DNA from: Methylocucumis oryzae
GTDB taxonomy: Bacteria; Pseudomonadota; Gammaproteobacteria; Methylococcales; Methylomonadaceae
Direction of reading: 5' to 3'
Length of the DNA stretch: 64,000 nt
Assembly (NCBI RefSeq): GCF_000963695.1
Contig: NZ_LAJX01000015.1
Span: 27,583 to 91,582, forward strand
Under the pieces are notes generated by a model. That model saw nothing but the letters and a program-made list of their open reading frames with translations, ran no database searches and was not told the origin of the DNA. The position numbers and the translations under genes were made by a program. Of the stretch, positions 10,800 to 21,128 are shown piece by piece; the first letter of the stretch is position 1, and every line of letters begins with the position of its first letter.

Positions 10800-10826
10800 A
10801 TTTTTGTGTACACCGATGGCGGTTTG

Positions 10827-11777
10827 CTATCGCGAATAATTACACTCTAACAAGGTAATAGGCGCGTGATCGGGTAATGTTAGACGATGTTCCCCGCTGT
10901 CTGAATACGCTAATACAATTAACAGTCGGCAAGACGAGCCTAGACTACAAGCCGATAAAACTTTACCGGCACTGTTTTCTCCTGTTTCTGATGATGAAAC
11001 ACTTAGTTCATCAAGCACAGCCGTGTTAACTTCAGGTGGTTGAGGGCTGTTGATTTCAGCGAGTACGAGGCGACGTTTAGCTTTACCCAAATAATGGGTT
11101 CGGGCAATAATTTCTTGACCGGTATAACAGCCCTTGTCAAAGCTAAGTGCGCCTAACAACCCTAAATTCAACATCTGCGGAATATACGTTTCTGCTGTGT
11201 CAGCGTTTAACCAGGGAACACCATCGGTGATGTCTAAATAGTGCCATACCGAGTAAGACGTGGGTATATAGCCTTTTTGTACTGACGCTTGCCAAATGCT
11301 TTGCGCTCGTTCCAGGGTTGCAACGATGATAGTTCGGTTAAACCAAGTGACCGTGAGTGGGGCCACTTCGGTGACCTGGTAGTTACTTGTTTGAGCAACT
11401 AGATTGGGGTTTAAGCCTATTAAGCAATAGTTATCATCATCGTTAATCGAAACCTTGGCACGCAAAATAAAACGACTTAAGCGCGTTTTTATGCTCTCTT
11501 TTTGCTCGCTAGGCACTATCATTAACCAAGTGTCTTGGTGTTTTATCAGTAAAAAAATCGCAGATACCCGGCCATTCGGTGTGCATATCGCGCCAAGACC
11601 GGCTTGTTGTTCGTTGAGTTGAGTGACATTTAACGTCACTTGGCCTTGCAAAAAACTGGTCGCATCGGCACCTGATACGGTCAACACCGATAACTCTGTT
11701 AATGGGAAAATGCCCAGGGCTAAGTTATCAGTAGCAAGGCTTTGTGTAGCTAAAAAGTTTTTCCAGTGTGGATTCAT
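10827..11777 (-). CDS. ygfZ: Folate-binding YgfZ-type iron-sulphur cluster protein
   Basis: YgfZ is a tetrahydrofolate-binding protein that supports assembly or repair of certain iron-sulphur enzymes such as MiaB. The 316-residue product shows the diagnostic motif KGCYTGQEIIART and an N-terminal GcvT-like fold (LTVSGADATSFLQGQVT; GAICTPNGRVSAIFLL). I start it at the ATG at 11777 (MNPHWKNFLATQS); the in-frame TTG six codons earlier has no clear ribosome-binding site. It ends 83 bp before ctaA and lies just after trkA on the same strand. Confidence 0.9.
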   Translation of the reverse strand: MNPHWKNFLATQSLATDNLALGIFPLTELSVLTVSGADATSFLQGQVTLNVTQLNEQQAGLGAICTPNGRVSAIFLLIKHQDTWLMIVPSEQKESIKTRLSRFILRAKVSINDDDNYCLIGLNPNLVAQTSNYQVTEVAPLTVTWFNRTIIVATLERAQSIWQASVQKGYIPTSYSVWHYLDITDGVPWLNADTAETYIPQMLNLGLLGALSFDKGCYTGQEIIARTHYLGKAKRRLVLAEINSPQPPEVNTAVLDELSVSSSETGENSAGKVLSACSLGSSCRLLIVLAYSDSGEHRLTLPDHAPITLLECNYSR

Positions 11778-11801
11778 GGTTAAGATATAAGGCAAACCTG
11801 A

Positions 11802-13170
11802 TTATGCAGCGAGTGAACGGAAATGTTCTTCAATATTGGCGACGAGTTTTTTTTCTAACGTAAACATGACCACATGGTCGCCGTCTTCAAATACCGTATC
11901 GTGATGAATAGCAATGGCTTCATTGTTGCGGATGAGCGCGCCTAATACAACGCCATCAGGTAACTTAACGGTATCAACAGTGCGGCCAACAACGGACAAC
12001 TCGCCATTGCCTTGATGAGCAACTGCTTCTATGGCTTCTGCCGTGCCATTACGCAGCAAACTAACTTGAGCAACATCACATTGTCTGACATGTTTTAAAA
12101 TACTGCCTAAAGTTTCAACATTCGGTAGTACCGCTAAATCAATGCCAGTACCAGGTAGTAATTTGTTGTAATACAAATGGTTTAAGATACAAATGGCTTT
12201 GCGCGCACCGTGAGATTTGGCTAAAGATGCGGAAATAATATTAACCCCATCGTTATCAGTAATAGCGCAATACAAATCGACTTTATCTATCGACTCTTCA
12301 ACGAGCAAGGTTTCATCGCCACAATCACCTTGTAAAACAATGGTATTGCTTAACTCGTTAGCGATTTTTTTCACTCGCTTCGGGTCTTGTTCGATGATTT
12401 TAACATAATGGTCTTTCTCTAAGGCTAACGCCAAACGCTTACCAATATGGCCGCCACCCGCGATAAGAATGCGTTTAAGTGGTTTTTCTAAGCAACCAAT
12501 ATCTTTTAACAGCCGTCTGACTTCCAGTTTAGGGGCAAAGAAAAACACTTCGTCGCCGGGCAATAACATGGCTTCGCCGCTAACCGCTAAAGGGCTGCTA
12601 TTACGAAAAATGGCAACAATGCGTATGCGCCCTTCCGTTAAGCGGTTTTTTAAGGTTTTAATTTTTTTGCCAGTTAGAAAGCTATTGTCAACGACTTTCA
12701 CTGAAAATAACCGTACTAAACCACCGGCGAAATCCGAAATATGCAAAACGCCAGGGAGTTCGATTAAATTGCGTATCGACTCCATAACGTTTTTGTTCCG
12801 GGCTAATCACAATATCAATTGGTATGCCGTCTTGGCCAAATAGCTTAGGGTTTTTTAAGTAATCAATGGCACGAATGCGAGCGATGGTTTTAGGCCGACT
12901 GTAGAGTTTACTGATAATCGTACAGGCTAAAATATTGGTTTCATCGCGATTGGTAACGGCAATGACTAAGTCCGTATTGTGAACATCAGCTTGTTCTAAG
13001 ACTTTGGGGTAAGAAGCATTACCTACGATAGTGTTAATTTTTAGCCGAGTTTTTAATGCCTCTAGTTTTACCTTATCCGTGTCTAATATGGTAATTTCAT
13101 TGGCTTCACCGGCCAGTGCTTCGGCTACGGAAGAACCTGTACTGCCCGCGCCTAAAATCAAAATTCTCAT
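11802..13170 (-). CDS. trkA: Trk potassium uptake regulator TrkA (one frameshift)
   Basis: Peripheral membrane NAD-binding subunit that gates the Trk potassium channel. It has two RCK repeats: first Rossmann motif ILGAGSTGSSVAEAL at the N terminus and a second IAGGGHIGKRLALALE mid-protein, each followed by a TrkA-C domain. The frame breaks at the T run 12790-12794; dropping one T gives ISPEQNVMESIRNLIELPG as in E. coli TrkA and yields 455 residues, the usual length. No trkH or trkG is in the window. It follows kup, so two potassium uptake components are clustered. Confidence 0.92.
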
Positions 13171-13197
13171 GACAGCCTTTAACTAATAATGGCAAGC

Positions 13198-15087
13198 TTA
13201 AATTTCAAATTGTACACCTAATTCAACCACACGTGCGGCAGGTATTTTAAAGAACTGAATAGGGGATGACGCATTTCTAAACATAGTAATAAAAATCTTT
13301 TCTTGCCAGGGATTTAAATCCGGCTCGTCAGATGGAATCAAGGTTTCTCGGCTAATAAAAAATGTCGCTAATGCAGGGTTTACGTTTAACCCTTTAGAAC
13401 TACATAATTCCAATATTTTTGGGACATTAGGCGTTTCATAAAAACCATGTTTAGCCGTTACGCGGAAAAACCCTTGGGCTAGTTGGTCTATGTTTAAGCG
13501 TTGGTTATCTGCTATGAAAGGGATGTCTTCGGTAGTAATCGTCAAAATGACAATACGTTCATGCAGCACTTGGTTATGGGTGTAATTAATTTGCAAAGCA
13601 TGAGGCATACTTAAGCTGCGTGAATTCATATAAACCGCTGTGCCTGGTACACGCGCGAGTGGCGGCTTGAGTTTAAGTCGGCTTATGAAGCCTGTTAACG
13701 ATATGGCGGCCTCTTGTAAATGATACGTTAACACTTCGCGGCCTCGGCGCCATGTGTGCATTAGCAAAAATAATAAGCAACCTAGCAATAACGGAAACCA
13801 GCCACCTTGAGGAATTTTTAAAAAATTAGCGCCCAAAAACGCACTATCGACCAGTAAAAATAACGCAACCGTTAAATAGGCATAGTGAGGGCGCCATTGC
13901 CAACTATCTAAAGCGACAATTAATGTTAAACAAGTGGTTATCATCATTGTACCCGTTACCGCAATCCCATAAGCGGCAGCCAGTTGACTAGACGAACCAA
14001 AGCCCAGCACGGTTAAAATCACTAAAACCAATAAAATATGATTCATTGTCGGCACATAAATTTGCCCCTTGGTTTCGCTAGATGTGTATACACGGCGCAT
14101 ACGAGGGATATAGTCCATTTGCATGGCTTGGCTAGTGATGGAAAATGCGCCAGAAATGACGGCTTGTGAAGCAATAACGGTTGCGCACGTTGCTAGGCCA
14201 ATCATCGGGTAGATTGCGCTTTCGGGTACTAAGAGGTAAAACGGGTTTAGCACTGCATGGCTATCGCGCATGATTAACGCACCTTGACCAAAATAGTTTA
14301 AGACAAGCGCCGGTAATACTAATAAAAACCATGCGATTTCCACTGGTTTTTTACCAAAATGTCCCATATCAGCATATAACGCTTCCGCGCCGGTGAGTGC
14401 TAAAACTACGGCACCTAGCGCAATAAAGGCGTGCCATTGATGCGTAATGAAAAACTTAAGGCCATGTAAGGGGTTTAACGCTTCTAACACCATAGGCGTT
14501 TCGGCAATACTTAAACCACCTAAAAAGCCCAATAAGACGAACCATGTCAGCATGATAGGCCCAAAAAACGCCCCTACTTTTGCAGTGCCACGGCTTTGAA
14601 TTAAAAACAATGCAACTAATACCGTAATCGTAATGGGTTGCACATACATGTGTAGCGAGGGCGCTGCCACTTGCAAGCCTTCAACGGCGCTGAGTACTGA
14701 AATAGCGGGCGTAATAATACCATCGCCATAAAATAACGCAGTGCCAAATAAGCCTAAAGCTATTAATAATTGCCGCTGCTTGGCTTGGTTTCGGTGGCGT
14801 AGTGCTAATGCCATTAACGCCATAATGCCACCTTCACCGTTATTATTCGCGCGCATCACAAACAGTACATATTTAACCGAGATAACCAGAATTAAATTCC
14901 AAAAAATCAACGACAAAATGCCTAGCACATTTTCGGGTGTCGCCGCTATAGCATGAGGGCCATGAAAAATTTCTTTCATGGTGTATAACGGACTCGTGCC
15001 GACATCGCCATAGACAATGCCTAAAGCCGCTAACATTAAAGCCGGTAATTGAGAATTTGATTCGTGGGTAGAAGAATGAGTCATCAT
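13198..15087 (-). CDS. kup: KUP-family low-affinity potassium transporter
   Basis: Proton-coupled potassium importer of the inner membrane. The 629-residue protein has about twelve TM helices and the KUP signature ALGIVYGDVGTSPLYTMKEI at its start, plus GTALFYGDGIITPAISVLSA, then a cytoplasmic C-terminal domain ending LGVQFEI. I start at MMTHSSTHESNSQL (15087); the eleven extra upstream codons are Arg/Cys-rich and unlike the family. It is 27 bp upstream of trkA and probably in one operon with it. The 298-bp gap to the divergent chemoreceptor holds both promoters; I see no clear sigma28 site there. Confidence 0.92.
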   Translation of the reverse strand: MMTHSSTHESNSQLPALMLAALGIVYGDVGTSPLYTMKEIFHGPHAIAATPENVLGILSLIFWNLILVISVKYVLFVMRANNNGEGGIMALMALALRHRNQAKQRQLLIALGLFGTALFYGDGIITPAISVLSAVEGLQVAAPSLHMYVQPITITVLVALFLIQSRGTAKVGAFFGPIMLTWFVLLGFLGGLSIAETPMVLEALNPLHGLKFFITHQWHAFIALGAVVLALTGAEALYADMGHFGKKPVEIAWFLLVLPALVLNYFGQGALIMRDSHAVLNPFYLLVPESAIYPMIGLATCATVIASQAVISGAFSITSQAMQMDYIPRMRRVYTSSETKGQIYVPTMNHILLVLVILTVLGFGSSSQLAAAYGIAVTGTMMITTCLTLIVALDSWQWRPHYAYLTVALFLLVDSAFLGANFLKIPQGGWFPLLLGCLLFLLMHTWRRGREVLTYHLQEAAISLTGFISRLKLKPPLARVPGTAVYMNSRSLSMPHALQINYTHNQVLHERIVILTITTEDIPFIADNQRLNIDQLAQGFFRVTAKHGFYETPNVPKILELCSSKGLNVNPALATFFISRETLIPSDEPDLNPWQEKIFITMFRNASSPIQFFKIPAARVVELGVQFEI

Positions 15088-15385
15088 GATGCGTCGGCGC
15101 CAACAAAAACAGCCGCGCATTTTCTCATTAGCGTACGAAAAAGCTAAGCAAAAATTAATGCGCTATTTTGGTTGGTCATTGCTTTGATTTGGTGCGTGTA
15201 TTCACGTTTACTGGTCCTACTTTATGAGTGCTGGATTAAATACTCGGTGTTTTTTGTTAACTGGCGTGTTAATTGCTGTTAATAGCCGTTAGCTCAACGG
15301 CGAGATAACGGATGACAATGGCGTCTTATCATTTCAGCTCTGGAGTTGCGTCCAGTTTTTAGGCAAAAACTTTATTCATCCTCTT

Positions 15386-17489
15386 ATGTTAAAAATATTC
15401 TTCCGGTGTTTAAGCATTAAAACACGCTTTGCGCTCATTGTTGGTCAATTAATACTGGGATTTTCGCTGTTTGGGTTAGTGGCTTTTGAGGCGATGAACA
15501 CGGTTAATTTAAATAGCCCTATTTATCAGCGTATTATTCAAGGCAAAGACTTAATTGCTGATGTATTACCGCCACCTGAATACATTATTGAATCCTATTT
15601 AGTGGTTCTGCAATTAAGCCAAAGCCAAAATCAGCAAGAGCGTCAAGTTTTACTCGATAGGTTTAATGTATTAAAAGCAGATTATGAGGCAAGGCATCAG
15701 TATTGGCTGCAACAAGAGCTCAGCGGTGAGCTACGCACTGCATTGGTACAGCGCTCTTATCAGTATGCCACAACGTTTTTATCAAGCTGCCGAGCAAATC
15801 TTTTTACCAGCACTTAAAGCGCAACAAACCGAACAAATGTTGGCGGGGTTAGCTAAGGTAGAAGCCGCTTATCAACAGCATCGTGCGGCCATTGATGAGG
15901 TGGTTAAGCTTGCGAGTGAACGTAATCAACAAGATGATGGCTTAGCACGAGCTAGTCGGCAACAGTATCAAATGCTGTTGCTGGTTATTTTCTTAGCCAG
16001 CTTAACGCTGACATTACTATTCGTGGTGTTAGTTATTCGTGGTGTGTTAAGGTCGTTATCGGGCATTCAAGAGATTGCTGCCGCGATTACCGAAGGTGAT
16101 TTAAGCTCAAAAATTGATGTACAGAGTCACGATGAAATAGGTACGGCATTAATGGCAATGAATACTATGCAAGCGTCGATTAAGCTGTTTGTCGAGAGTT
16201 TAGAGGCATTAACAGCACTTCATGCGCAAGGTCAAGTTAAAGAGCGGCTAGCGATTAAAGGCTTTCAGGGGATTTACCGGACTATGGCTGAGCAAGTCGA
16301 TGAACTTATACAATCCAGAATTGCTATTAATAGGCGTTTAATAAAATTAGTCAATGATTATGCGAAAGGTGATTTTTCTGAAGATATGGACATATTGCCG
16401 GGTGAAACCTACACGATTACTGAAATCATGCATCATTCTAAGCAAACGTTTTTAGAGATTAATCATGAGATAAAGACAGTGGTAGCTGCCGGAGCAAAAG
16501 GTGATTTTTCCAAACGCAGTGCGGCTGAGCGGTTTCAATTTTTATTTAATAGCATTTTGACGGATTTAAACCAACTGATTGACACCTGTGACGTGGGTTT
16601 TAACGATATTGTGCATGTGGCTAAGGCGTTAGCTCAAGGCGATTTAACCCGTTCAATCACTAAAGATTATCCCGGTTTATTTGGTCAGGCTAAAGACAGT
16701 ATCAATAACACCATTACTAATTTAAGACAATTAGTCAGTGAAATTAAAGCTGCTGCCGACACGATAGATGATGCAGTTGGCCAAATTGCTAAGGATAATG
16801 ACGATTTATCCAGACGTACTGATAAACAAACCAGTCATTTAGAAAGTACGGCGGCTAGCATGACTGAAATTATGACCACAGTACAAGCTAATGCTGATAA
16901 TGCGCGTCAAGCCAGTCAGTTAGCAGTCGCTGCAACAACAGTTGCTAATAAAGGCGTGCAAGTCGTCGATGATGTGGTGCTGACTATGCGAGGTATTAAC
17001 GAAGCGTCAGGAAAAATTGGTAATATTATTAGCGTTATAGATAGTATTGCATTTCAAACCAATATCTTAGCGCTGAATGCGGCTGTAGAAGCTGCGCGTG
17101 CCGGTGAGCAAGGTCGCGGGTTTGCTGTTGTTGCAGTCGAAGTGCGCAATCTTGCGCAACGCGCGGCTGAAGCAGCCGCTGAAGTGAAAGCATTAATCAA
17201 TGATTCGGTCGATAAAGTGCAAGCCGGGACACGTTTAGTTAACGAAGCAGGTTCTACTATGCAAGACATTTTGTCATCGATACGTGATGTCAATGCGATT
17301 ATGGCGCAAATCAGTGCGGCCTCTGGCGAACAAGCTACCGGTATTCGGCAAATTCATTCAGCGATTAATCAAATGGACGATGTGACGCAACAAAACGCAG
17401 CCTTAGTTAAACGCGCTAAGTTTTCTGTTGACGCCTTACAGCAACAGACTAGCCATTTAACTGATAGAGTGGCAAGCTTCACGCTTTAA
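15386..17489 (+). CDS. Methyl-accepting chemotaxis protein with repeated HAMP-like modules (one frameshift)
   Basis: Transmembrane chemoreceptor. The order is TM1 (about 12-32), a periplasmic helical sensor (about 33-205), TM2 ([20 protein letters not shown]), a HAMP domain ([19 protein letters not shown]), then a series of HAMP-like or linker modules ([48 protein letters not shown]), and the cytoplasmic signalling hairpin with the near-invariant tip [20 protein letters not shown]. The frame is broken at the T run 15776-15780; dropping one T gives [14 protein letters not shown] and a product of 700 residues. No CheW-binding C-terminal pentapeptide is visible. It would feed the chemotaxis kinase and so the flagellum encoded in the same window. 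Confidence 0.9.
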
Positions 17490-17508
17490 CAAATTTTTTA
17501 GGCTACCA

Positions 17509-17677
17509 AACTTAAGTCGGGATAGGTCATTCGGCAACTGCTCCTGCGTTGCCCTACTACACGCCATCCCTGGCGTTATCAGGGTGCAGGACGCCGTAAA
17601 TACATCCCTGTAGGCTTGGCGGCAGCATCCCTGCTGCCGACACCTGCACCCTAAACGCCCTGTCCCGACTTAAGTGG
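17509..17677. repeat. MITE-like modular repeat with terminal inverted repeats
   Basis: Ends ACTTAAGTCGGGATAGG and its complement CCTGTCCCGACTTAAGT. Internal modules are CGGCAACTGCTCCTGCGTTG (near 17533), ACGCCATCCCTGGCGTTAT, ACGCCGTAAATACATCCCTG (near 17591) and GGCAGCATCCCTGCTGCC. The same modules recur at 46081-46277, partly in opposite relative orientation. There is no coding content. Confidence 0.7.
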
Positions 17678-17708
17678 GTAACCAACTTTTAATACACCAA
17701 CTGTCATT

Positions 17709-18940
17709 GTGCTAAATATTATTTGGGTAGGGCTGTTTATTATTGCGTTTGTTGTGGCGCTGGCAAAGAGCTTAGTATTAGGTCAACAAAACGCTGTTCG
17801 CCGATTTAGTGGCGGCGCTATTTAACCAGTCTAAGGCGGCGTTTGAGATTAGCTTAGGACTAGCCGGTACGTTAGCGTTTTGGCTGGGGATTATGAAGAT
17901 AGCCGAACAAAGCGGTTGTATTCAACTGATTACGCGCGGGTTAATGCCGTTGTTTAGCCGCTTAATGCCCGATGTGCCAGCTAACCATCCTGCTTTAGGC
18001 GCGATGGTGATGAATATTTCAGCCAATATCTTAGGCTTAGATAATGCAGCAACGCCCTTAGGCATTAAAGCCATGCAAGAATTGCAAACGTTAAATCCAA
18101 CACCTGATACGGCGAGCAACGCGCAAATTCTATTTTTAGTCATTAACACCTCTAGTGTTACGCTGTTACCGACAACAATATTAGCCTACCGTGCGCAACT
18201 CGGCGCGGTTAGCCCTGCGGATGTCTTTATCCCGATTTTATTAGCGACCAGTGTGTCTACACTGGTGGGACTTTTGGCGGTCGCTTGGGTGCAAAAAATC
18301 AAACTGTTAGATGCCGTAGTGATGGCTTATGGTTTTGGTTTGCTAAGCCTGCTAGGCGGCTTAATGGCATATTTCATCAAGTTGCCACATGGCCAGTTGG
18401 CAGACACATCGGCGTTTATCAGTAATTTATTGTTGCTAACGATTATTACGGGGTTTTTACTCGTTGCGGCGTATAAAAAAAATTAATGCCTATGAGGCGT
18501 TTATTGAAGGCGCTAAACAAGGTTGGCACACTGTGATACAGATTTTCCCTTATTTAGTCGCCATGTTAACGGCCGTTGGCGTATTTCGTGCCAGTGGCGC
18601 GCTAGACTTTATGACTGATGGTTTAAGATACCTGGTTAAGTATGCTGGCATTGATACTCAATTTATCGATGCCATGCCTACCGCGTTGATTAAACCGTTT
18701 AGCGGTAGCGGGGCAAGAGCGATGATGATAGATACGATGAAAACGTTTGGCGCAGATTCGTTAGCAGGGCGCTTAGTCTGCGTGATTCAAGGCAGCACAG
18801 AAACCACCTTTTATGTATTAACCGTTTATTTTGGTGCAGTGGGGATTAAGCATATCCGTCATGCGCTGAGTTGTGGGATAATGGCGGATTTTTCTGGTGT
18901 TATTGCCAGTATTGTTATTTGCTATTTGTTTTTTGGCTAA
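17709..18940 (+). CDS. Fused SpmA/SpmB-type nucleoside-recognition membrane protein (two frameshifts)
   Basis: A polytopic inner-membrane protein of about 409 residues joining the SpmA-like half (LNIIWVGLFIIAFVVALAKS; NILGLDNAATPLGIKAMQEL) and the SpmB-like half (AMLTAVGVFRASGALDFM; PFSGSGARAMMIDTM; GSTETTFYVLTVYFGAVG). In spore formers these are two proteins; in Gram-negatives a fused version with unknown transport role is common. Two one-base corrections make it continuous: drop an A at 17788-17791 (QQTLFADLVAALFNQ) and one at the A run 18475-18482 (AAYKKINAYEAF). I use the GTG at 17709; the neighbourhood gives no better start. Substrate unknown. Confidence 0.8.
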
Positions 18941-19030
18941 ATGGGCGGTGCTCTTTAATGTGGCTATATTGAGAAATGGCCGTTAAAACTAGCTTTGTAA
19001 AATCTAGTGAGTCGCTATCGCGAAGTTTTA

Positions 19031-19263
19031 TGTTAAGCCGGTTCTCGCACCGGCAGGCGAGCTACTTTCTTTTGCGTCGCCAAAAAGAAAGTAGCCAAAG
19101 AAAAGGCGACCCGTTGCCGCTTTATCCTGCGCGCCTTGGTTTTGCTGGGAGGTCGGCAGAGCGGGCGTCCTGCCCGCCTGCCGACGCACGGCATCCATGC
19201 CCGTGCCCCTAACGGGCTAATCCCAGCAAAACCTGCGGTGCTCGGCGCGGCAAACGGGATTAG
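19031..19263. repeat. Dispersed intergenic repeat (CTACTTTCTTTTGC type)
   Basis: GC-rich block with inverted repeat GCTACTTTCTTTTGCG (19061-19076) and CGCCAAAAAGAAAGTAGC (19078-19095), then a longer palindromic region around GGTTTTGCTGGGA and TCCCAGCAAAACC (about 19137-19234). This type of repeat is widespread in proteobacterial genomes. A reading frame inside it (18976-19212) is an artefact. It lies exactly where fliI would be expected after fliH. Confidence 0.65.
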
Positions 19264-19279
19264 ACCTCCGAATAACTTG

Positions 19280-20131
19280 CTAGTCTTCTTCTCGTTCGCT
19301 GCCTAGCATGTTAGCAATAACGGCTGCTAAACGATGCTCTACAGTGGCATTAACATAAGATACGTCTGTTTTAACTATGCAACCGCCTCGACTAATCAGT
19401 GGGTCTTCAACAATACTCCACGAAGTCACCATATCATCTAAGGCAAGCAAATTGCGCACTAACTCAGCATCTTCAGGGTGTAGGTGTAAGTTGATTTTTT
19501 GCGAAGATAAAGGCAACACCTTAATAGCGGCCCTGACTGCGGCAACCACTTCACCGGGATTTAATTTAATCTCTCTGCGTATAATTTGGCTAGCCATAGC
19601 AATAGCCAATTCAATGAGTTCTTTCTCGACCTCTTCATCTAGCGCTTTAAAAGGCTCGCTTAAGGTCTCCATTAAACCAATCATCCGTGTGGTTTGCTCA
19701 GTCAGTTTTGCTACGTTTTCGTCGTAACCTTTTTGCAGACCTTCGTCATAGCCTTGTTGGCGTCCTTCAGCTAATCCTTGCTCCAGACCTTGGGCTAATC
19801 CTTGCTCTAAGCCTTGATTTAATCCCTGCGCCAAGCCTTGTTGAAATCCTTCATCATAACCTTGGGTTAGACCTAACTTATTCCCTTCTGCTAAACCTTG
19901 CAGATAAGCTTCATCATAAGCTTGTTTCTGCATGGTCTCGACATCTTCAACCGTCGGCAAAGCAATCGATTCTTGCGCAGCCTCTGTAGATTGCTCCGCA
20001 AGGTTCTGCTCTTCACTACTTGAGTCAACGGCAAGCTCCTCTTCTTCGGCAAAAAAATCTGGTAAGCGCCATAAATTTAATGCCGCAAGCTCAGATGCGG
20101 TAAAACCTGAGTTGCTGTTAGATATAGGCAT
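19280..20131 (-). CDS. fliH: Flagellar assembly protein FliH
   Basis: FliH binds and restrains the FliI ATPase of the flagellar type III export gate. The 283-residue product has an acidic N terminus, a striking GLxQ/GLxE tetrapeptide repeat (about residues 79-135), and a C-terminal FliH/HrpE domain (EVEKELIELAIAMASQIIRR; KINLHLHPEDAELVRNLL; LISRGGCIVKTD). I start at MPISNSNSGFT (20131), which overlaps the fliG stop by 14 bases; an ATG six codons earlier is possible. The G-rich tract matches the known GxxxG region of FliH but is longer and more regular than usual. No fliI follows. Confidence 0.92.
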   Translation of the reverse strand: MPISNSNSGFTASELAALNLWRLPDFFAEEEELAVDSSSEEQNLAEQSTEAAQESIALPTVEDVETMQKQAYDEAYLQGLAEGNKLGLTQGYDEGFQQGLAQGLNQGLEQGLAQGLEQGLAEGRQQGYDEGLQKGYDENVAKLTEQTTRMIGLMETLSEPFKALDEEVEKELIELAIAMASQIIRREIKLNPGEVVAAVRAAIKVLPLSSQKINLHLHPEDAELVRNLLALDDMVTSWSIVEDPLISRGGCIVKTDVSYVNATVEHRLAAVIANMLGSEREED

Positions 20132-21128
20132 CGCGGCCACCATCGCCACCGCCTAGTTTGATTTCGCCCGAGTCAACCATACGCCTGACCACACTAAGAA
20201 TTTCTTTTTGCGCCGCTTCAACATCACTTACTCTAGCAGGCGGTGACGCTTCTAAATCATCGCGCAAGATTTCAGCGGCTCGGCGTGACATATTGTTAAA
20301 GACTTTTTCTTTTAAATCTTGGCTAGCGCCTCTTAATGCCAACAGTAATTGTCCGGTCGCAATTTCGCGCAGCAAGCCTTGCATGTCGGTAGCGCTCATT
20401 GTGGCTATATCTTCAAATACAAACATTTTATCTTGGATTTCTTGCGCTAATTCAGCACGCAACTCGGAGATTTCACTCATAACTAAGTCACTAGATGAGC
20501 CTTCCATGTAATTCAAAATGTTCGCAGCCGCATCAATACCACCAAGCGTTGTTGCCTTGACATTTTCACTACCCGTCAATTGTTTTTCCATAATTTCGTC
20601 TAATTCACGTAACGCGCTAGGCTGTACACCTTTCATGGTCGCGATACGCATAATTAAATCCGAGCGCATATTGTCGGGTAAAAACATAATCACTTCGGCC
20701 GCTTGATCGCTATCCATTAATGATAAAATCGTTGCCATAATTTGCGGGTGCTCTAGGCGAATCATGTCAGCTATCGCGCGCGAGTCCATCCACTTTAACT
20801 GCTCTATACCGCGTGTACTACCACCTTGTAAGATTCTATCGAGAATACTATTGGCTTTATCAGGACCTAATGCGCTAATCAACACAGTGCGAATATAGGA
20901 GTCGGTATCCATACCTAATGAGGTACGGCTTTTAACCGCAATGATAATATCCTCAACGACTTGATCGACCATTTCGGGGGTAATTTCCTCGATATTGGCC
21001 ATCGTCGTACCAAGAATCTGCACCTCGCGCCGATTCATGTGCTTAAAGATTTGCGCAGCCCTATCCATGCCTATAGCCAGCATAAGAACCGCAGCTTGTT
21101 CGGTTTGGTTTAATTCTTTGACGGCCAT
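20118..21128 (-). CDS. fliG: Flagellar motor switch protein FliG
   Basis: C-ring rotor protein that contacts MotA and FliF. The 336-residue sequence has the N-terminal FliF-binding part, the middle domain (EHPQIMATILSLMDSDQAAE) and the C-terminal torque domain with the charged residues expected at the stator interface (RGASQDLKEKVFNNMSRRAA). Length is normal. It starts immediately after fliF (adjacent codons) and overlaps fliH, consistent with one operon. No frameshift. Confidence 0.96.
   Translation of the reverse strand: MAVKELNQTEQAAVLMLAIGMDRAAQIFKHMNRREVQILGTTMANIEEITPEMVDQVVEDIIIAVKSRTSLGMDTDSYIRTVLISALGPDKANSILDRILQGGSTRGIEQLKWMDSRAIADMIRLEHPQIMATILSLMDSDQAAEVIMFLPDNMRSDLIMRIATMKGVQPSALRELDEIMEKQLTGSENVKATTLGGIDAAANILNYMEGSSSDLVMSEISELRAELAQEIQDKMFVFEDIATMSATDMQGLLREIATGQLLLALRGASQDLKEKVFNNMSRRAAEILRDDLEASPPARVSDVEAAQKEILSVVRRMVDSGEIKLGGGDGGRDAYI

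Noticed and set aside
18976..19212. 78-codon plus-strand reading frame
   Set aside because: Lies wholly inside a dispersed repeat with inverted segments; such frames are commonly misannotated.
19726..19897. Tandem DNA repeat or CRISPR-like array
   Set aside because: The periodic sequence is explained by the GLxQ protein repeat of FliH; there are no spacers.
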